64,000 bases of DNA from assembly GCA_002284875.1 (NCBI GenBank), contig CP015604.1, forward strand, positions 496,001 through 560,000, given 5' to 3'. This stretch comes from Actinobacteria bacterium IMCC26103 (lineage in GTDB: Bacteria > Actinomycetota > Actinomycetes > Nanopelagicales > Nanopelagicaceae). Positions 39,408 through 49,224 of this stretch are shown here, piece by piece. Under the pieces are notes generated by a model. That model ran no database searches. It had not been told where the DNA came from and saw nothing but the letters and a program-made list of their open reading frames with translations. The number at the start of each line of letters is the position of its first letter. The stretch's first letter is position 1. The translations under genes and the position numbers were made by a program.

Positions 39408-39492
39408 TTGCTAAGTAATAAATAACTTAATAAATACGCGTGGTGCAACTAAGTAAGTAATTACTTAGGACTCTCGGACCGGTAGGCCGAGA
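39408..39492 (+). promoter_or_regulatory. Promoter and structured leader upstream of rpsM
   Basis: The 169-base gap between rpmJ and rpsM holds a possible promoter (TTGCTA 39408-39413, 17-base spacer, TAAATA 39431-39436). Two perfect hairpins follow: CTAAGTAA-GTAA-TTACTTAG (39449-39468) and TCTCGG ... CCGAGA (39472-39492). The rpsM ATG at 39551 has no clear ribosome site. In E. coli the alpha operon leader at the same place folds into a pseudoknot bound by S4; sequence similarity to it is not visible, so a regulatory role is inference from position. Confidence 0.45.
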
Positions 39493-39550
39493 CTTGATAC
39501 AAATCAGGAAGCACTGCGAAGGACCTTCCGGATACAGATCGGTTGATTAA

Positions 39551-39928
39551 ATGGCACGTCTTGTTGGTGTCGATCTACCGCGCGAAAAGCGTGTGGAAGT
39601 CGCACTCACCTATATCTTCGGAATGGGTCTAACTCGTTCTCATGCAACTCTCGCGGCAACTGGGATTTCTCCAGATACACGCGTTAAAGATTTGCAAGAA
39701 TCAGAACTCGCACAGCTTCGTGAATACATCGAAGCTAACTACAAGATTGAGGGCGATCTTCGCCGCGAAATCGCTGGCGACATTCGTCGTAAAGTTGAAA
39801 TTCAGAGCTACCAAGGTATTCGTCACCGTAAGGGACTTCCTGTACGTGGTCAGCGCACACATACAAACGCTCGTACTCGTAAGGGTCCACGTAAAGCAAT
39901 TGCAGGTAAGAAGAAGGTGACTAAGTAA
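39551..39928 (+). CDS. rpsM: 30S ribosomal protein S13
   Basis: Small-subunit head protein that contacts P-site tRNA, 125 residues. It begins [26 protein letters not shown] and ends with the basic tail [21 protein letters not shown] and KKVTK. First gene of the alpha operon; one-base overlap with rpsK. Confidence 0.98.
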   Translation: MARLVGVDLPREKRVEVALTYIFGMGLTRSHATLAATGISPDTRVKDLQESELAQLREYIEANYKIEGDLRREIAGDIRRKVEIQSYQGIRHRKGLPVRGQRTHTNARTRKGPRKAIAGKKKVTK

Positions 39929-40347
39929 TGGCCGCTCCTAAGACTAAGACTGCAGCTCCTGCAAAGGGCAAAGTCAAGACTCGTAAAAAAGAGAAGAAGA
40001 ACATTGCTGTTGGTAAGGCGTTCATTAAGAGCACTTTTAACAACACCATCATCTCTATTACCGACCCAACCGGCGCTGTAATTTCTTGGGCTTCATCTGG
40101 CCAAGTTGGTTACAAGGGCTCACGTAAGTCGACTCCATTCGCAGCACAGCTTGCAGCAGAAGCCGCAGCTCGTCGCGCACAGGAGCACGGCCTAAAGAAA
40201 GTAGATGTTTTCGTAAAGGGACCAGGTTCCGGACGCGAAACTGCAATCCGTTCATTGCAAGCAGCAGGCCTAGAAGTTGGAGCCATCTCTGATGTAACTC
40301 CAGCTCCACATAATGGCTGCCGCCCACCGAAACCACGTCGAGTTTAA
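39928..40347 (+). CDS. rpsK: 30S ribosomal protein S11
   Basis: Platform protein of the small subunit, 139 residues. A Lys-rich start precedes the core [20 protein letters not shown] and [15 protein letters not shown]; the end [18 protein letters not shown] is nearly invariant in bacteria. It follows rpsM with a one-base overlap. Confidence 0.98.
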   Translation: MAAPKTKTAAPAKGKVKTRKKEKKNIAVGKAFIKSTFNNTIISITDPTGAVISWASSGQVGYKGSRKSTPFAAQLAAEAAARRAQEHGLKKVDVFVKGPGSGRETAIRSLQAAGLEVGAISDVTPAPHNGCRPPKPRRV

Positions 40348-40363
40348 GGAAGGAAGAGAATAA

Positions 40364-40990
40364 ATGGCTCGTTATACCGGAGCAGACTGCAAGCGTTGCC
40401 GTCGCGAAAAAGTAAAGCTCTTCCTTAAGGGCGCAAAGTGCGATGGACCAAAGTGTCCGATCGAATCACGTCCATATCCACCAGGCCAACACGGTCGTGG
40501 ACGTTCCAAGGAATCTGAATATCTATTGCAGATGCGTGAAAAGCAGAAATGCGCACGTATCTACGGTGTTCTCGAAAAGCAGTTCCGTGGTTACTACGAA
40601 GAGGCAAACCGTAAGCAGGGCAAGACTGGTGAAAACCTTCTCGTTCTTCTTGAGACACGTCTCGATAACGTTGTATTCCGTGCAGGCTTTGCAAAGAGTC
40701 GTGACATGGCGCGCCAGTTGGTTCGTCACAATCACTTCCTTGTAAATGGCAAGAAGGTAAACATTCCTTCATATCGCGTCTCTCCAATGGACATCATTGA
40801 TGTTCTTCCAAAGTCACTCGATCTCACACCATTTATCGTTGCAAGCGCAGAACTTGGTGAAAAAGCTGTACCAGCTTGGATGGAGGTTGTTGGTTCGCAA
40901 ATGCGCATCATCATCCACGGCGTCCCAGCTCGTTCAGTAATCGATACCCAAGTTCAAGAACAGCTCATCGTCGAGCTCTATAGCAAGTAA
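40364..40990 (+). CDS. rpsD: 30S ribosomal protein S4, zinc-binding form
   Basis: Primary 16S rRNA-binding protein, 208 residues. The N-terminal zinc site uses C9, C12, C26 and C31. The S4 RNA-binding domain shows LETRLDNVVFRAGFAKSRDMARQLVRHNHFLVNGK. In E. coli, S4 represses the alpha operon. AAGGAAGGAAG precedes the ATG. Confidence 0.98.
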   Translation: MARYTGADCKRCRREKVKLFLKGAKCDGPKCPIESRPYPPGQHGRGRSKESEYLLQMREKQKCARIYGVLEKQFRGYYEEANRKQGKTGENLLVLLETRLDNVVFRAGFAKSRDMARQLVRHNHFLVNGKKVNIPSYRVSPMDIIDVLPKSLDLTPFIVASAELGEKAVPAWMEVVGSQMRIIIHGVPARSVIDTQVQEQLIVELYSK

Positions 40991-41052
40991 TTTTTTAATC
41001 CCCAAAGAGGAAATCAAATAGTGGATTTCCGCGAAAAGAAAGAGGTTCAGCA

Positions 41053-42063
41053 GTGCTAATTGCACAACGTCCAACCCTCAGTGAAGAAGTAATCTCCGAA
41101 AACCGTTCTCGGTTCATCATTGAACCTTTGGAACCAGGTTTCGGTTACACACTAGGCAACTCAATGCGCCGTACTCTGCTTTCATCTATTCCAGGTGCAG
41201 CAGTTACCAGCATTCGCGTTGCAGGTGCGCTCCACGAGTTCACTACTCTTGAAGGCGTAAAGGAAGATCTCACCGATATCGTTTTGAACATCAAGAATTT
41301 GGTGCTCTCATCAGATAACGACGAGCCAAGCGTCATCTACATCCGCAAGTCAGGTGCCGGTGCTGTAACAGGCGCAGACATCGCTGTTCCAAGTGGCGTT
41401 GAAGTTCACAACCCTGAACTCCACATCGCAACACTTAATGGCAAGGCAAACCTCGAAATCGAACTCACAGTAGAGCGCGGTCGTGGTTATGTAACTGCTG
41501 TACAGAACAAGCAAGCGGGAGCAGAAATTGGTCGCATTCCTGTTGACTCAATCTATTCACCAGTTTTGAAGGTTACATACAAGGTAGAAGCAACTCGCGT
41601 TGAACAGCGCACAGACTTCGATCGTCTTGTTGTTGATGTTGAAACAAAGCCATCAATGAAGCCACGCGATGCAGTTGCATCAGCTGGTAAGACACTTGTT
41701 GAACTCTTCGGTCTTGCACGCGAACTCAATGTCGATGCAGAAGGTATCGAGATGGGGCCATCTGTTATGGATGCTGCTCTTGCTGCAGATCTAGCTCTTC
41801 CAATCGAAGACTTGGATCTCACAGTTCGTTCATACAACTGCTTGAAGCGCGAAGGCATTCACACAGTTGGCGAGCTAGTTAACCGCTCAGAGGCTGACTT
41901 GCTTGATATCCGTAACTTTGGTTCAAAATCAATCGATGAGATCAAGGCAAAGCTTGTCTCAATGGGAATGTCTCTCAAGGACAGCCCAGCTGGATTTGAT
42001 CCAACCAAGCACCAGAACTTCAATGCATCAGATGATGATTTCGCTGAAGCAGATCAGGCCTAG
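41053..42063 (+). CDS. rpoA: RNA polymerase alpha subunit
   Basis: Alpha subunit that seeds polymerase assembly and contacts UP elements and activators; 336 residues. GTG start at 41053 behind GAGG. The N-terminal assembly domain has [32 protein letters not shown]. The C-terminal domain (about 250-320) carries [30 protein letters not shown]. An acidic tail follows. Alpha operon order is rpsM-rpsK-rpsD-rpoA-rplQ. Confidence 0.99.
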   Translation: MLIAQRPTLSEEVISENRSRFIIEPLEPGFGYTLGNSMRRTLLSSIPGAAVTSIRVAGALHEFTTLEGVKEDLTDIVLNIKNLVLSSDNDEPSVIYIRKSGAGAVTGADIAVPSGVEVHNPELHIATLNGKANLEIELTVERGRGYVTAVQNKQAGAEIGRIPVDSIYSPVLKVTYKVEATRVEQRTDFDRLVVDVETKPSMKPRDAVASAGKTLVELFGLARELNVDAEGIEMGPSVMDAALAADLALPIEDLDLTVRSYNCLKREGIHTVGELVNRSEADLLDIRNFGSKSIDEIKAKLVSMGMSLKDSPAGFDPTKHQNFNASDDDFAEADQA

Positions 42064-42074
42064 GAGATACGACA

Positions 42075-42440
42075 ATGCCAAAACCAACTAAAGGTCCTCG
42101 CTTGGGCTCAGGCCCATCACACGAGCGTCTAATCCTTCGCACACTTGCTGAGCAATTGTTCGAACACGGCAAGATCACAACAACCGAGGCAAAGGCTAAG
42201 CGCCTGCGTCCATTGGCTGAAAAGTTAATCACCTTCGCAAAGAAGGGCGATCTTCCAGCCCGTCGTGAAGTAATGGCACGTATTGCAAATAAGAGCGTGG
42301 TTCACACACTCTTTACTGAAATCGGTCCACGCTTTGCAACTCGCGAAGGCGGATACACACGTATCACCAAGATCGGTCCTCGCAAGGGCGATAACGCTCC
42401 AATGGCGGTAATCGAAGTTCTAACTGAGAAAGATAACTAA
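42075..42440 (+). CDS. rplQ: 50S ribosomal protein L17
   Basis: Tunnel-exit protein, 121 residues. It shows [53 protein letters not shown] and ends MAVIEVL-like. TAGGAGA precedes it. Last ribosomal gene of the alpha operon; truA follows after 26 bases. Confidence 0.98.
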   Translation: MPKPTKGPRLGSGPSHERLILRTLAEQLFEHGKITTTEAKAKRLRPLAEKLITFAKKGDLPARREVMARIANKSVVHTLFTEIGPRFATREGGYTRITKIGPRKGDNAPMAVIEVLTEKDN

Positions 42441-42466
42441 TTCAGTTATTTAGCAACCGAAATTAA

Positions 42467-43303
42467 ATGACCGAGCCCACTCTCTATCCCGAGAGTGGGT
42501 TTCGTCGTTTACGCCTTGATCTTTCCTACGACGGCACCAACTTTTCAGGCTGGGGAAGACAACCAGATCGCCGCACCGTGCAACAAACAGTTGAAGATGC
42601 GATCGCAACTGTGGCGCAATCAAAGGCAGAAACAATTGTCGCCGGGCGTACCGATGCCGGAGTTCATGCAACTGGGCAAGTAATCCACGTTGATCTGCCT
42701 GAATCCCTGGAGTTAACTGATCTGTCCTATAAATTAAATCGAATTCTCGATGAAGATATCCGCATCAATAATATTGAGATCGCACCAACGGCATTCCATG
42801 CCCGCTTTTCAGCGCTACGTCGTTACTACGAATACCGAATCCTGGATGAGAATAAAGCAGTACCACCGCTAGCCCGCTTTAATACCGAAAGCTGGTATCG
42901 CCCGCTAGATGTTGATGTCATGAATAACGCCAGCGCTTTACTTCTTGGCACCCATAATTTCGCTGCTTTCTGTAAATTCCGCGAAGGTGCAACCACTATT
43001 CGTACGTTGGAAACATTTCAATGGCACCGCGATCGCGAAGGCTACCTAATCGGAGATGTTGTTGCCGATGCCTTCTGTTACTCAATGGTGCGCAATCTGG
43101 TTGGCGCAATAGTCTGTGTTGCAGATGGCCGTAAAGACGCCAGCTGGATTACAACTTTGCTGGAAGATAAAGAACGAGTCAGTGATTCACTGGTCTTTCC
43201 AGGAAGAGGCTTAACCCTTTATAAAGTCGATTATCCAGATGCGGCAGAGTTGCTCGAGCGCGCTAAGAAGACAGTTGCTCGTCGCATTGATGAGTCCAAC
43301 TAA
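42467..43303 (+). CDS. truA: tRNA pseudouridine(38-40) synthase
   Basis: Converts uridines 38-40 of the tRNA anticodon arm to pseudouridine; 278 residues. The catalytic Asp is D63 in AGRTDAGVHATGQV. Other family blocks are LDLSYDGTNFSGWGRQ, RFSALRRYYEYRI, HNFAAFCKF and FCYSMVRNLVGAIV. No good ribosome site precedes the ATG, and codons 4-11 form a strong hairpin. The stop overlaps the next ATG by one base. The rplQ-truA pairing is common in bacteria. Confidence 0.95.
   Translation: MTEPTLYPESGFRRLRLDLSYDGTNFSGWGRQPDRRTVQQTVEDAIATVAQSKAETIVAGRTDAGVHATGQVIHVDLPESLELTDLSYKLNRILDEDIRINNIEIAPTAFHARFSALRRYYEYRILDENKAVPPLARFNTESWYRPLDVDVMNNASALLLGTHNFAAFCKFREGATTIRTLETFQWHRDREGYLIGDVVADAFCYSMVRNLVGAIVCVADGRKDASWITTLLEDKERVSDSLVFPGRGLTLYKVDYPDAAELLERAKKTVARRIDESN
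42476..42499 (+). promoter_or_regulatory. Hairpin in the first codons of truA
   Basis: CCCACTCTC (42476-42484) pairs perfectly with GAGAGTGGG (42491-42499), loop TATCCC, followed by TTTCG. It starts nine bases into the truA coding region. It could act as a partial terminator for the alpha operon or restrain truA initiation. Confidence 0.6.
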
Positions 43304-44904
43304 TGGGACATATCGACGTTAGCGCTGTTGAGTATTCGTTATCAGACGGTCGCGTTTTACTAAATGATGTCTCTTTCCGCGTCGGCGATGGTGCCAAGGT
43401 CGCGCTAATTGGCCCAAATGGATCTGGCAAGACAACTTTAATTCGCATGATCTGTGGTGATTTAAAACCCGATGAAGGCGCCGTGGCGGTTACTGGCGGT
43501 CTTGGCGTGATGCGCCAGTTCATTGGTTCGGTCCGAGATGAATCCAATGTGCGAGAACTCTTGATTTCAGTTGCCCCTAAACGAATTCGTGATGCTGCGG
43601 CAAAGTTAATTGAAACTGAAAATTTAATAAACACCACAAATACTGAGAAAGATCAGATGGCCTATGCCCAAGCGATTATCGACTGGGGCGATGCTGGGGG
43701 ATATGACTTCGAACTTATATGGGATGTCTGCTGCACCGAGATGTTAAATAAGACTTTTGAAGAAGTAGCAGCACGAAAGGTAAATACATTATCTGGGGGA
43801 GAACAGAAGAAGCTGGTTCTTCGCGCGTTATTGGAAGGTCCGGAAGAAGTCTTATTGCTGGATGAACCAGATAACTATTTAGATGTGCCATCTAAGCGCT
43901 GGTTGGAAGAGGTAATTCGCTCGACCAAAAAGACAGTGCTCTTTGTTAGCCACGATCGCGAACTTTTGGAAAATACCGCAAACCGAATCGTGACTCTGGA
44001 ACAAGGTGTTAATGGAAATACAACATGGGTCCACGGTGGAAAGTTCTCGACTTGGCATGATGCTCGCAAGGCCCGCAACGAGCGATTTGCTGAAATGTTG
44101 CTGCGCTGGGAACAAGAATTGCAGCGCTTAAAAGACTTGGTTCGTACCTTGCAAGCACAAGCCGCAATCTCACCTGATATGGCTAATAAATATCATGCGA
44201 TGCAGACGCGCCTGCGTAAATTTGAAGAAGCCGGCGCACCTGAAGCGCCACCTATTGAGCAAGATGTAAAAGTTGGCTTACGTGGTGGCCGCACGGGATT
44301 ACGCGCACTTACCTTTGAAAATTTAGCACTTGCTAACTTAACTGAACCCTTTAACTTCGAAGTCTTCTTCGGCGATCGCATTGCGGTCTTAGGTAAGAAC
44401 GGCACTGGTAAATCTCACTTCTTGCGCATGATTGCAGGAGATGAAAACGTTAAATATTCGGGCACCTTTAAAGTCGGTGCCCGTGTTGAAATCGGTTACT
44501 TCGCACAAACTCATGCCCACCCCGAATTTGAAGCCAAGACTTTGCTTGAAATTTTGTGGGAGACATATTCTTTGCAGCTAGGTCCGGCCAAGAGCGTTCT
44601 GCGTAAATATGAAATAGATCAACAAGCAGAACAGAAATTCTCTTCCCTTTCTGGCGGACAACAAGCCCGCTTTCAAGTCTTATTACTTGAACTCTCTGGA
44701 TCAACGCTGCTATTACTGGATGAACCAACCGATAACTTAGATTTAGCGAGCGCTGAAAGTTTGGAACATGCGTTAGATCGCTACGAAGGAACTGTTTTAT
44801 CTGTGACCCACGATCGCTGGTTTACTCGTGGATTTACCCGGTTCTTGGTTTTCGGGGCAAACGGCCAGGTATATGAAAGCCCAGAGGCGATATTCGACCA
44901 TTGA
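43303..44904 (+). CDS. ABC-F family ATPase
   Basis: Soluble twin-ABC protein of 533 residues without membrane segments, so a ribosome-acting ABC-F protein rather than a transporter. Domain 1: Walker A GPNGSGKTT (about 36-44), signature LSGGEQKKL, Walker B LLLDEPDNYLD. Domain 2: Walker A GKNGTGKSH, signature LSGGQQARF, Walker B LLLDEPTDNLD. The linker (about 245-300) is a charged helical pair, the place of the P-site tRNA interaction motif. DEPDNYLD differs from the usual DEPTNHLD. The subgroup (translation factor or antibiotic protection) cannot be settled. One-base overlap with truA. Confidence 0.9.
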   Translation: MGHIDVSAVEYSLSDGRVLLNDVSFRVGDGAKVALIGPNGSGKTTLIRMICGDLKPDEGAVAVTGGLGVMRQFIGSVRDESNVRELLISVAPKRIRDAAAKLIETENLINTTNTEKDQMAYAQAIIDWGDAGGYDFELIWDVCCTEMLNKTFEEVAARKVNTLSGGEQKKLVLRALLEGPEEVLLLDEPDNYLDVPSKRWLEEVIRSTKKTVLFVSHDRELLENTANRIVTLEQGVNGNTTWVHGGKFSTWHDARKARNERFAEMLLRWEQELQRLKDLVRTLQAQAAISPDMANKYHAMQTRLRKFEEAGAPEAPPIEQDVKVGLRGGRTGLRALTFENLALANLTEPFNFEVFFGDRIAVLGKNGTGKSHFLRMIAGDENVKYSGTFKVGARVEIGYFAQTHAHPEFEAKTLLEILWETYSLQLGPAKSVLRKYEIDQQAEQKFSSLSGGQQARFQVLLLELSGSTLLLLDEPTDNLDLASAESLEHALDRYEGTVLSVTHDRWFTRGFTRFLVFGANGQVYESPEAIFDH

Positions 44905-44937
44905 TCGCATTGGTTCATGCGTGGATTTAGGCCATTT

Positions 44938-44966
44938 TGACCGGCTCCCGCATGAAAGGTAAAGTT
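44938..44966 (+). promoter_or_regulatory. Promoter of rplM-rpsI
   Basis: TTGACC (44938-44943), a 17-base spacer and TAAAGT (44961-44966) make a strong sigma-70-type promoter. Transcription should start near 44973, giving a leader of about 73 nt before rplM. Confidence 0.8.
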
Positions 44967-45045
44967 CATCCCCTGCGCCGCTATTGGTGCCGAAGGCAAT
45001 CCAGAGTAACCAAAGCTCAAACTATGAAGAAGAAGGTAATAAAGC

Positions 45046-45498
45046 ATGCGTACATATAGTCCTAAGGCCGGAGATGTCGTCCGTAAATGGCACGTCATCG
45101 ATGCACAAGATGTAGTTCTTGGCCGCCTTGCAACACATGCTGCTGTTCTTCTTCGCGGTAAGCACAAAGCAACATTTGCACCACACATGGATATGGGCGA
45201 CTTCGTCGTAATCATCAACGCTGAAAAGATTGCACTCTCTGGCAACAAGGCGCTTTCAAAGTTTGAACACCGCCACTCAGGTTTCCCTGGTGGTCTTCGC
45301 TCAACCGTTTACGGTGAGTTAATCGAGAAGCACCCAACCCGCGCTGTTGAAAAGGCGATCAAGGGAATGCTTCCTAAGAACCGTCTTGGTCAGCAAGTTG
45401 CATCAAAGCTAAAAGTTTATGCAGGCCCTGAGCATCCTCACGGCGCGCAAGCACCAACACCATATGTATTCACCCAAGTTTCACAGATCGCAAAGTAA
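45046..45498 (+). CDS. rplM: 50S ribosomal protein L13
   Basis: Early-assembly large-subunit protein, 150 residues. It begins [30 protein letters not shown] and has the core [33 protein letters not shown] and KGMLPKN-LG. GAAGAAGAAGG lies upstream. Operon with rpsI, 14 bases downstream. Confidence 0.98.
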   Translation: MRTYSPKAGDVVRKWHVIDAQDVVLGRLATHAAVLLRGKHKATFAPHMDMGDFVVIINAEKIALSGNKALSKFEHRHSGFPGGLRSTVYGELIEKHPTRAVEKAIKGMLPKNRLGQQVASKLKVYAGPEHPHGAQAPTPYVFTQVSQIAK

Positions 45499-45512
45499 GG
45501 GACCCATAACAA

Positions 45513-46007
45513 ATGTCAGATACAACTTACAACGAAGTTACAGAATTGGACGAGAACGAAGTTCCTACTTCTTACTCTTCATCATCACCAGCACCTGCAA
45601 CCAATCGCCCAGCAATCAAGGCACCTGGCGCAGGCACCGGTCGACGTAAAGAAGCAGTTGCTCGCGTTCGCCTAGTACCTGGTACAGGTCGTTGGGTTGT
45701 TAACGGCAAGACACTTGAGGCTTACTTCCCAAATAAAGTTCACCAACAATCAGTTTCTGAGCCATTCCGCACCGTCGGTGCTGAAAACCAATACGATGTT
45801 TTCGCACGTATCAACGGTGGCGGAGTATCTGGTCAAGCTGGCGCACTTCGCTTAGGCGTTGCTCGCTCACTTAACGAAATCGATGTTGAAGCACACCGTC
45901 CAGCGCTTAAGAAGGCTGGATTCCTCTCACGTGATGCACGTGTTATCGAGCGCAAGAAGTACGGTCTCAAAAAAGCCCGTAAGCGTTCGCAATACAGCAA
46001 GCGTTAA
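45513..46007 (+). CDS. rpsI: 30S ribosomal protein S9
   Basis: Small-subunit protein whose C-terminal tail reaches the P-site tRNA; 164 residues. Residues 1-35 are a Ser/Thr/Pro-rich extension usual in actinobacteria. The core starts [17 protein letters not shown] and ends [19 protein letters not shown] with the conserved final Lys-Arg. Confidence 0.98.
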   Translation: MSDTTYNEVTELDENEVPTSYSSSSPAPATNRPAIKAPGAGTGRRKEAVARVRLVPGTGRWVVNGKTLEAYFPNKVHQQSVSEPFRTVGAENQYDVFARINGGGVSGQAGALRLGVARSLNEIDVEAHRPALKKAGFLSRDARVIERKKYGLKKARKRSQYSKR

Positions 46008-46030
46008 TTCTCAAGGGCCGCAGAAAAGAA

Positions 46031-47371
46031 GTGGCACTCTTTGGAACCGATGGAATACGTGGCTTAGCCAATCGTGATCTCACCGCTGAATTAGCACTCG
46101 ACGTTGCCGTTGCTGCTGCACATATTCTCGTTGAAAGCTCATCCAATAAGGACCACCAACCAATTGCAATCGTGGGCCAAGACTCTCGTGCCTCTGGTGA
46201 ATTTCTAGAAGCGGCAGTTGTTGCAGGTTTAACAAGTGCCGGCGTGAATGTTTATCGCGTAGGAGTTCTTCCAACTCCGGCGATTGCACATTTAGTTGCT
46301 GAATCTGGTGCTGACTTAGGTGTAATGATTTCGGCATCTCACAACCCCGCACCTGACAACGGCATCAAGCTATTTTCTCGCGGTGGCGGAAAGTTAGATG
46401 ATTCGATTGAAGCAGCCATTGAAGCTCGCATCGGTGAACCATGGGAGCGCCCAACCGGTCGCGGCGTAGGACGAGCAATCGTTGACGATAGCGCTCGCGA
46501 GAGATATTTAAAGCATTTACTTTCATCGGTTTCAACACCACTTAAAGGTTTAAAGATTGTCGTTGACTGCGCAAACGGTGCGGCATCAACGGTTTCACCT
46601 GAGGCATACCGTCGTGCTGGCGCTGAAGTAATTTCCATATTTGATACACCAGATGGTTGGAATATCAACGATGGTTGTGGTTCAACTCATTTAGAACAAT
46701 TACGCGCTGCGGTATTGCGCGAAGGCGCTGACTTTGGTCTGGCCCATGATGGCGATGCCGATCGTGTTTTAGCAATCGATGCCCAAGGCAATGATGTCGA
46801 TGGCGATGTCATCATGACCATTCTGGCCACTGGCTTTAAAGCATCAGGATCTTTAAAAGCCAACACAATTGTTGCAACTGTAATGAGCAATTTAGGTTTC
46901 TTCCATGCGATGAAAGGCGCCGGTATCACCGTTGAAACCACAGCAGTTGGCGATCGTTACGTATTAGAGAAGATGATTGAAAAAGACTTTTCGCTAGGTG
47001 GAGAACAATCTGGCCATTTAATCATGCGCGAATTTGCGACTACCGGTGATGGCACCTTAACTGCGCTAGCTCTGGCACAAGAAGTTGTTAAATCTGGAAA
47101 GACTTTGCAAGAGTTAGCCGCTGCAATGGTGCGCTTTCCACAAGTACTTGTAAATGTTAAGAACGTGGCAAAAGAGAAGCTAGATGGATCTGCACCAATT
47201 AAGGCTGCAGTTCTAGCGGCTGAAGCAAAACTTGGTGAACATGGTCGCGTATTACTTCGAGCATCTGGCACCGAACCGCTTGTCCGCGTGATGGTTGAGG
47301 CGCAGAGTGATAACCTAGCGATCGAAATCGCAAATGACCTGGCAAAGGTCGTTCAAGCAGAGCTGGGGTAA
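46031..47371 (+). CDS. glmM: Phosphoglucosamine mutase
   Basis: Turns glucosamine-6-phosphate into glucosamine-1-phosphate for UDP-GlcNAc and peptidoglycan; 446 residues. GTG start at 46031. It begins ALFGTDGIRGLAN; the phosphoserine is S103 in MISASHNPAPDNG; the metal loop is DGDADR; the substrate loop is GEQSGH; the phosphate site is RASGTEPLVRV. It lies 23 bases after rpsI and directly before glmS, the preceding enzyme of the same pathway. Confidence 0.97.
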   Translation: MALFGTDGIRGLANRDLTAELALDVAVAAAHILVESSSNKDHQPIAIVGQDSRASGEFLEAAVVAGLTSAGVNVYRVGVLPTPAIAHLVAESGADLGVMISASHNPAPDNGIKLFSRGGGKLDDSIEAAIEARIGEPWERPTGRGVGRAIVDDSARERYLKHLLSSVSTPLKGLKIVVDCANGAASTVSPEAYRRAGAEVISIFDTPDGWNINDGCGSTHLEQLRAAVLREGADFGLAHDGDADRVLAIDAQGNDVDGDVIMTILATGFKASGSLKANTIVATVMSNLGFFHAMKGAGITVETTAVGDRYVLEKMIEKDFSLGGEQSGHLIMREFATTGDGTLTALALAQEVVKSGKTLQELAAAMVRFPQVLVNVKNVAKEKLDGSAPIKAAVLAAEAKLGEHGRVLLRASGTEPLVRVMVEAQSDNLAIEIANDLAKVVQAELG

Positions 47372-47377
47372 ATAAAA

Positions 47378-49222
47378 GTGTGCGGAATTGTGGGTTACAC
47401 CGGGCCACAGTCTGCAATCACTCCGCTCGTTGAAGGTCTACGACGCCTGGAATATCGCGGGTATGACTCAGCAGGTATTGCACTCGGTACACCAGGTCAA
47501 CTCTTCATTGAAAAACGGGCTGGCAAGTTAACAAATCTAGAAGGTGCACTTCCTGCAAATATGCCAGTAGTTCATTCTGGAATTGGCCATACTCGCTGGG
47601 CCACGCATGGCGGACCAACTGATCGTAATGCGCATCCTCATACAGATAACGAAGGAAAGCTCGCCGTTATCCATAATGGAATTATTGAAAATTACTCCGA
47701 ACTAAAAGCTGAACTACAAGCGCGGGGCCACTCTTTCTCATCTGACACAGATACTGAATCTGTGGCTCACTTACTCTCGGATCTTCGTAAAGCAAATGGT
47801 GGAGATTTAACGCAGGCGATGCGCGAAGCGGTATCTCGTTTGCGCGGTTCATTTACCTTGGTTGCTGTTCATGCCGATGCGCCAGAAGTAATTGTCGGCG
47901 TGCGCCGTAATTCACCTCTTGTTGTTGGCTTAGGCGATGGCGAAAACTTTATGGCATCTGATGTCGCAGCCTTTATCGATTACACCAAGCGCGCAGTTGA
48001 ACTTGGGCAAGATGAAATAGTCACCATGACGCCCGCTGGCATAAATATCATTGATTTAGATGGAAAGGTAGTTGCACCTCATGAGTACACAATTACTTGG
48101 GATTCCGCATCTGCGCAAAAGGGCGGCTACTCGCACTTCATGCTCAAAGAGATCTTCGAACAACCTAAGGCAGTAGCCGATACTTTGATCGGTCGCTTAA
48201 CCGATAACGGCAAGATCGAACTCGATGAACTGCACATGTCAGATGCCGAAATTAAAGCACTTAAGAAGATAGTCGTTATCGCCTGCGGAACCGCTTATCA
48301 CGCAGGGATGATTGCAAAGTATGTAATTGAAAAGTGGGCAAAGATTTCTGTTGAGGTAGAAATTGCCAGCGAATATCGCTACCGCGATCCAATTATTGAT
48401 TCAAATACTTTGGTAATTGCTATCTCGCAATCTGGCGAAACTATGGATACTTTGATGGCGATTCGCCATGCCAAAGCCGCTGGTGCGCGGGTGTTAGCAA
48501 TCTGCAATACCAATAGCTCAACTATTCCGCGCGAATCAGATGCGGTGCTTTATACCCATGCTGGCCCTGAAATTGCAGTTGCTTCCACTAAAGCACTTCT
48601 TACTCAGATCGTTGCAGTTGATCTAATTGGTCTGCACTTAGCCCAGGTACGTGGCGAACTAAATGATTCCCAGGTACACGAGCTCTATAACGAGATGCTT
48701 GAGCTACCGGGTAAGATCGAACAAATTCTTGAAACTGTTGAGCCGCTTCGTGCGCTTACTCGCAGCTTTGCCAAGGCAGAGACAGTTCTCTTTATCGGTC
48801 GCAATATCGGCTACCCCGTTGTATTAGAAGGCGCACTTAAGCTAAAAGAGCTGGCATATATTCACGCTGAAGGTTTTGCTGGGGGAGAGCTCAAGCATGG
48901 TTCAATCGCACTAATTGATGAAGCAAAAGCAACCCCGGTGATTGCGATCCTGCCATCCGGAAGTGATCACAGCCTTGATGAGAAGATGCTTAGCAATATC
49001 CAAGAAGTTAAAGCGCGCGGTGCCCGTGTAATTGTTATCGCTCACGAAGGCGCCGAAGTCGTTGGAGCAGATCACATCATTCGTATTCCAGCATGTTCTC
49101 CTTTATTTCAACCAATCTTGGCAACTGTTCCACTACAAGTATTTGCATACGAAATGGCTATCGCGCGCGGCAACGATGTTGATCAGCCACGCAACTTGGC
49201 CAAATCAGTTACGGTCGAATAA
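47378..49222 (+). CDS. glmS: Glutamine-fructose-6-phosphate aminotransferase (isomerizing)
   Basis: Makes glucosamine-6-phosphate from fructose-6-phosphate and glutamine; 614 residues. GTG start leaves the nucleophile C2 at the mature N-terminus (CGIVGYTG). The glutaminase domain shows LRRLEYRGYDSAGI and GHTRWATHG; two SIS sugar-isomerase domains follow (ISQSGETMDTL; the second near LFIGRN-GYPVVLEGALKLKE). The end DQPRNLAKSVTVE is typical. Six bases after glmM. Confidence 0.98.
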   Translation: MCGIVGYTGPQSAITPLVEGLRRLEYRGYDSAGIALGTPGQLFIEKRAGKLTNLEGALPANMPVVHSGIGHTRWATHGGPTDRNAHPHTDNEGKLAVIHNGIIENYSELKAELQARGHSFSSDTDTESVAHLLSDLRKANGGDLTQAMREAVSRLRGSFTLVAVHADAPEVIVGVRRNSPLVVGLGDGENFMASDVAAFIDYTKRAVELGQDEIVTMTPAGINIIDLDGKVVAPHEYTITWDSASAQKGGYSHFMLKEIFEQPKAVADTLIGRLTDNGKIELDELHMSDAEIKALKKIVVIACGTAYHAGMIAKYVIEKWAKISVEVEIASEYRYRDPIIDSNTLVIAISQSGETMDTLMAIRHAKAAGARVLAICNTNSSTIPRESDAVLYTHAGPEIAVASTKALLTQIVAVDLIGLHLAQVRGELNDSQVHELYNEMLELPGKIEQILETVEPLRALTRSFAKAETVLFIGRNIGYPVVLEGALKLKELAYIHAEGFAGGELKHGSIALIDEAKATPVIAILPSGSDHSLDEKMLSNIQEVKARGARVIVIAHEGAEVVGADHIIRIPACSPLFQPILATVPLQVFAYEMAIARGNDVDQPRNLAKSVTVE

Positions 49223-49224
49223 CT

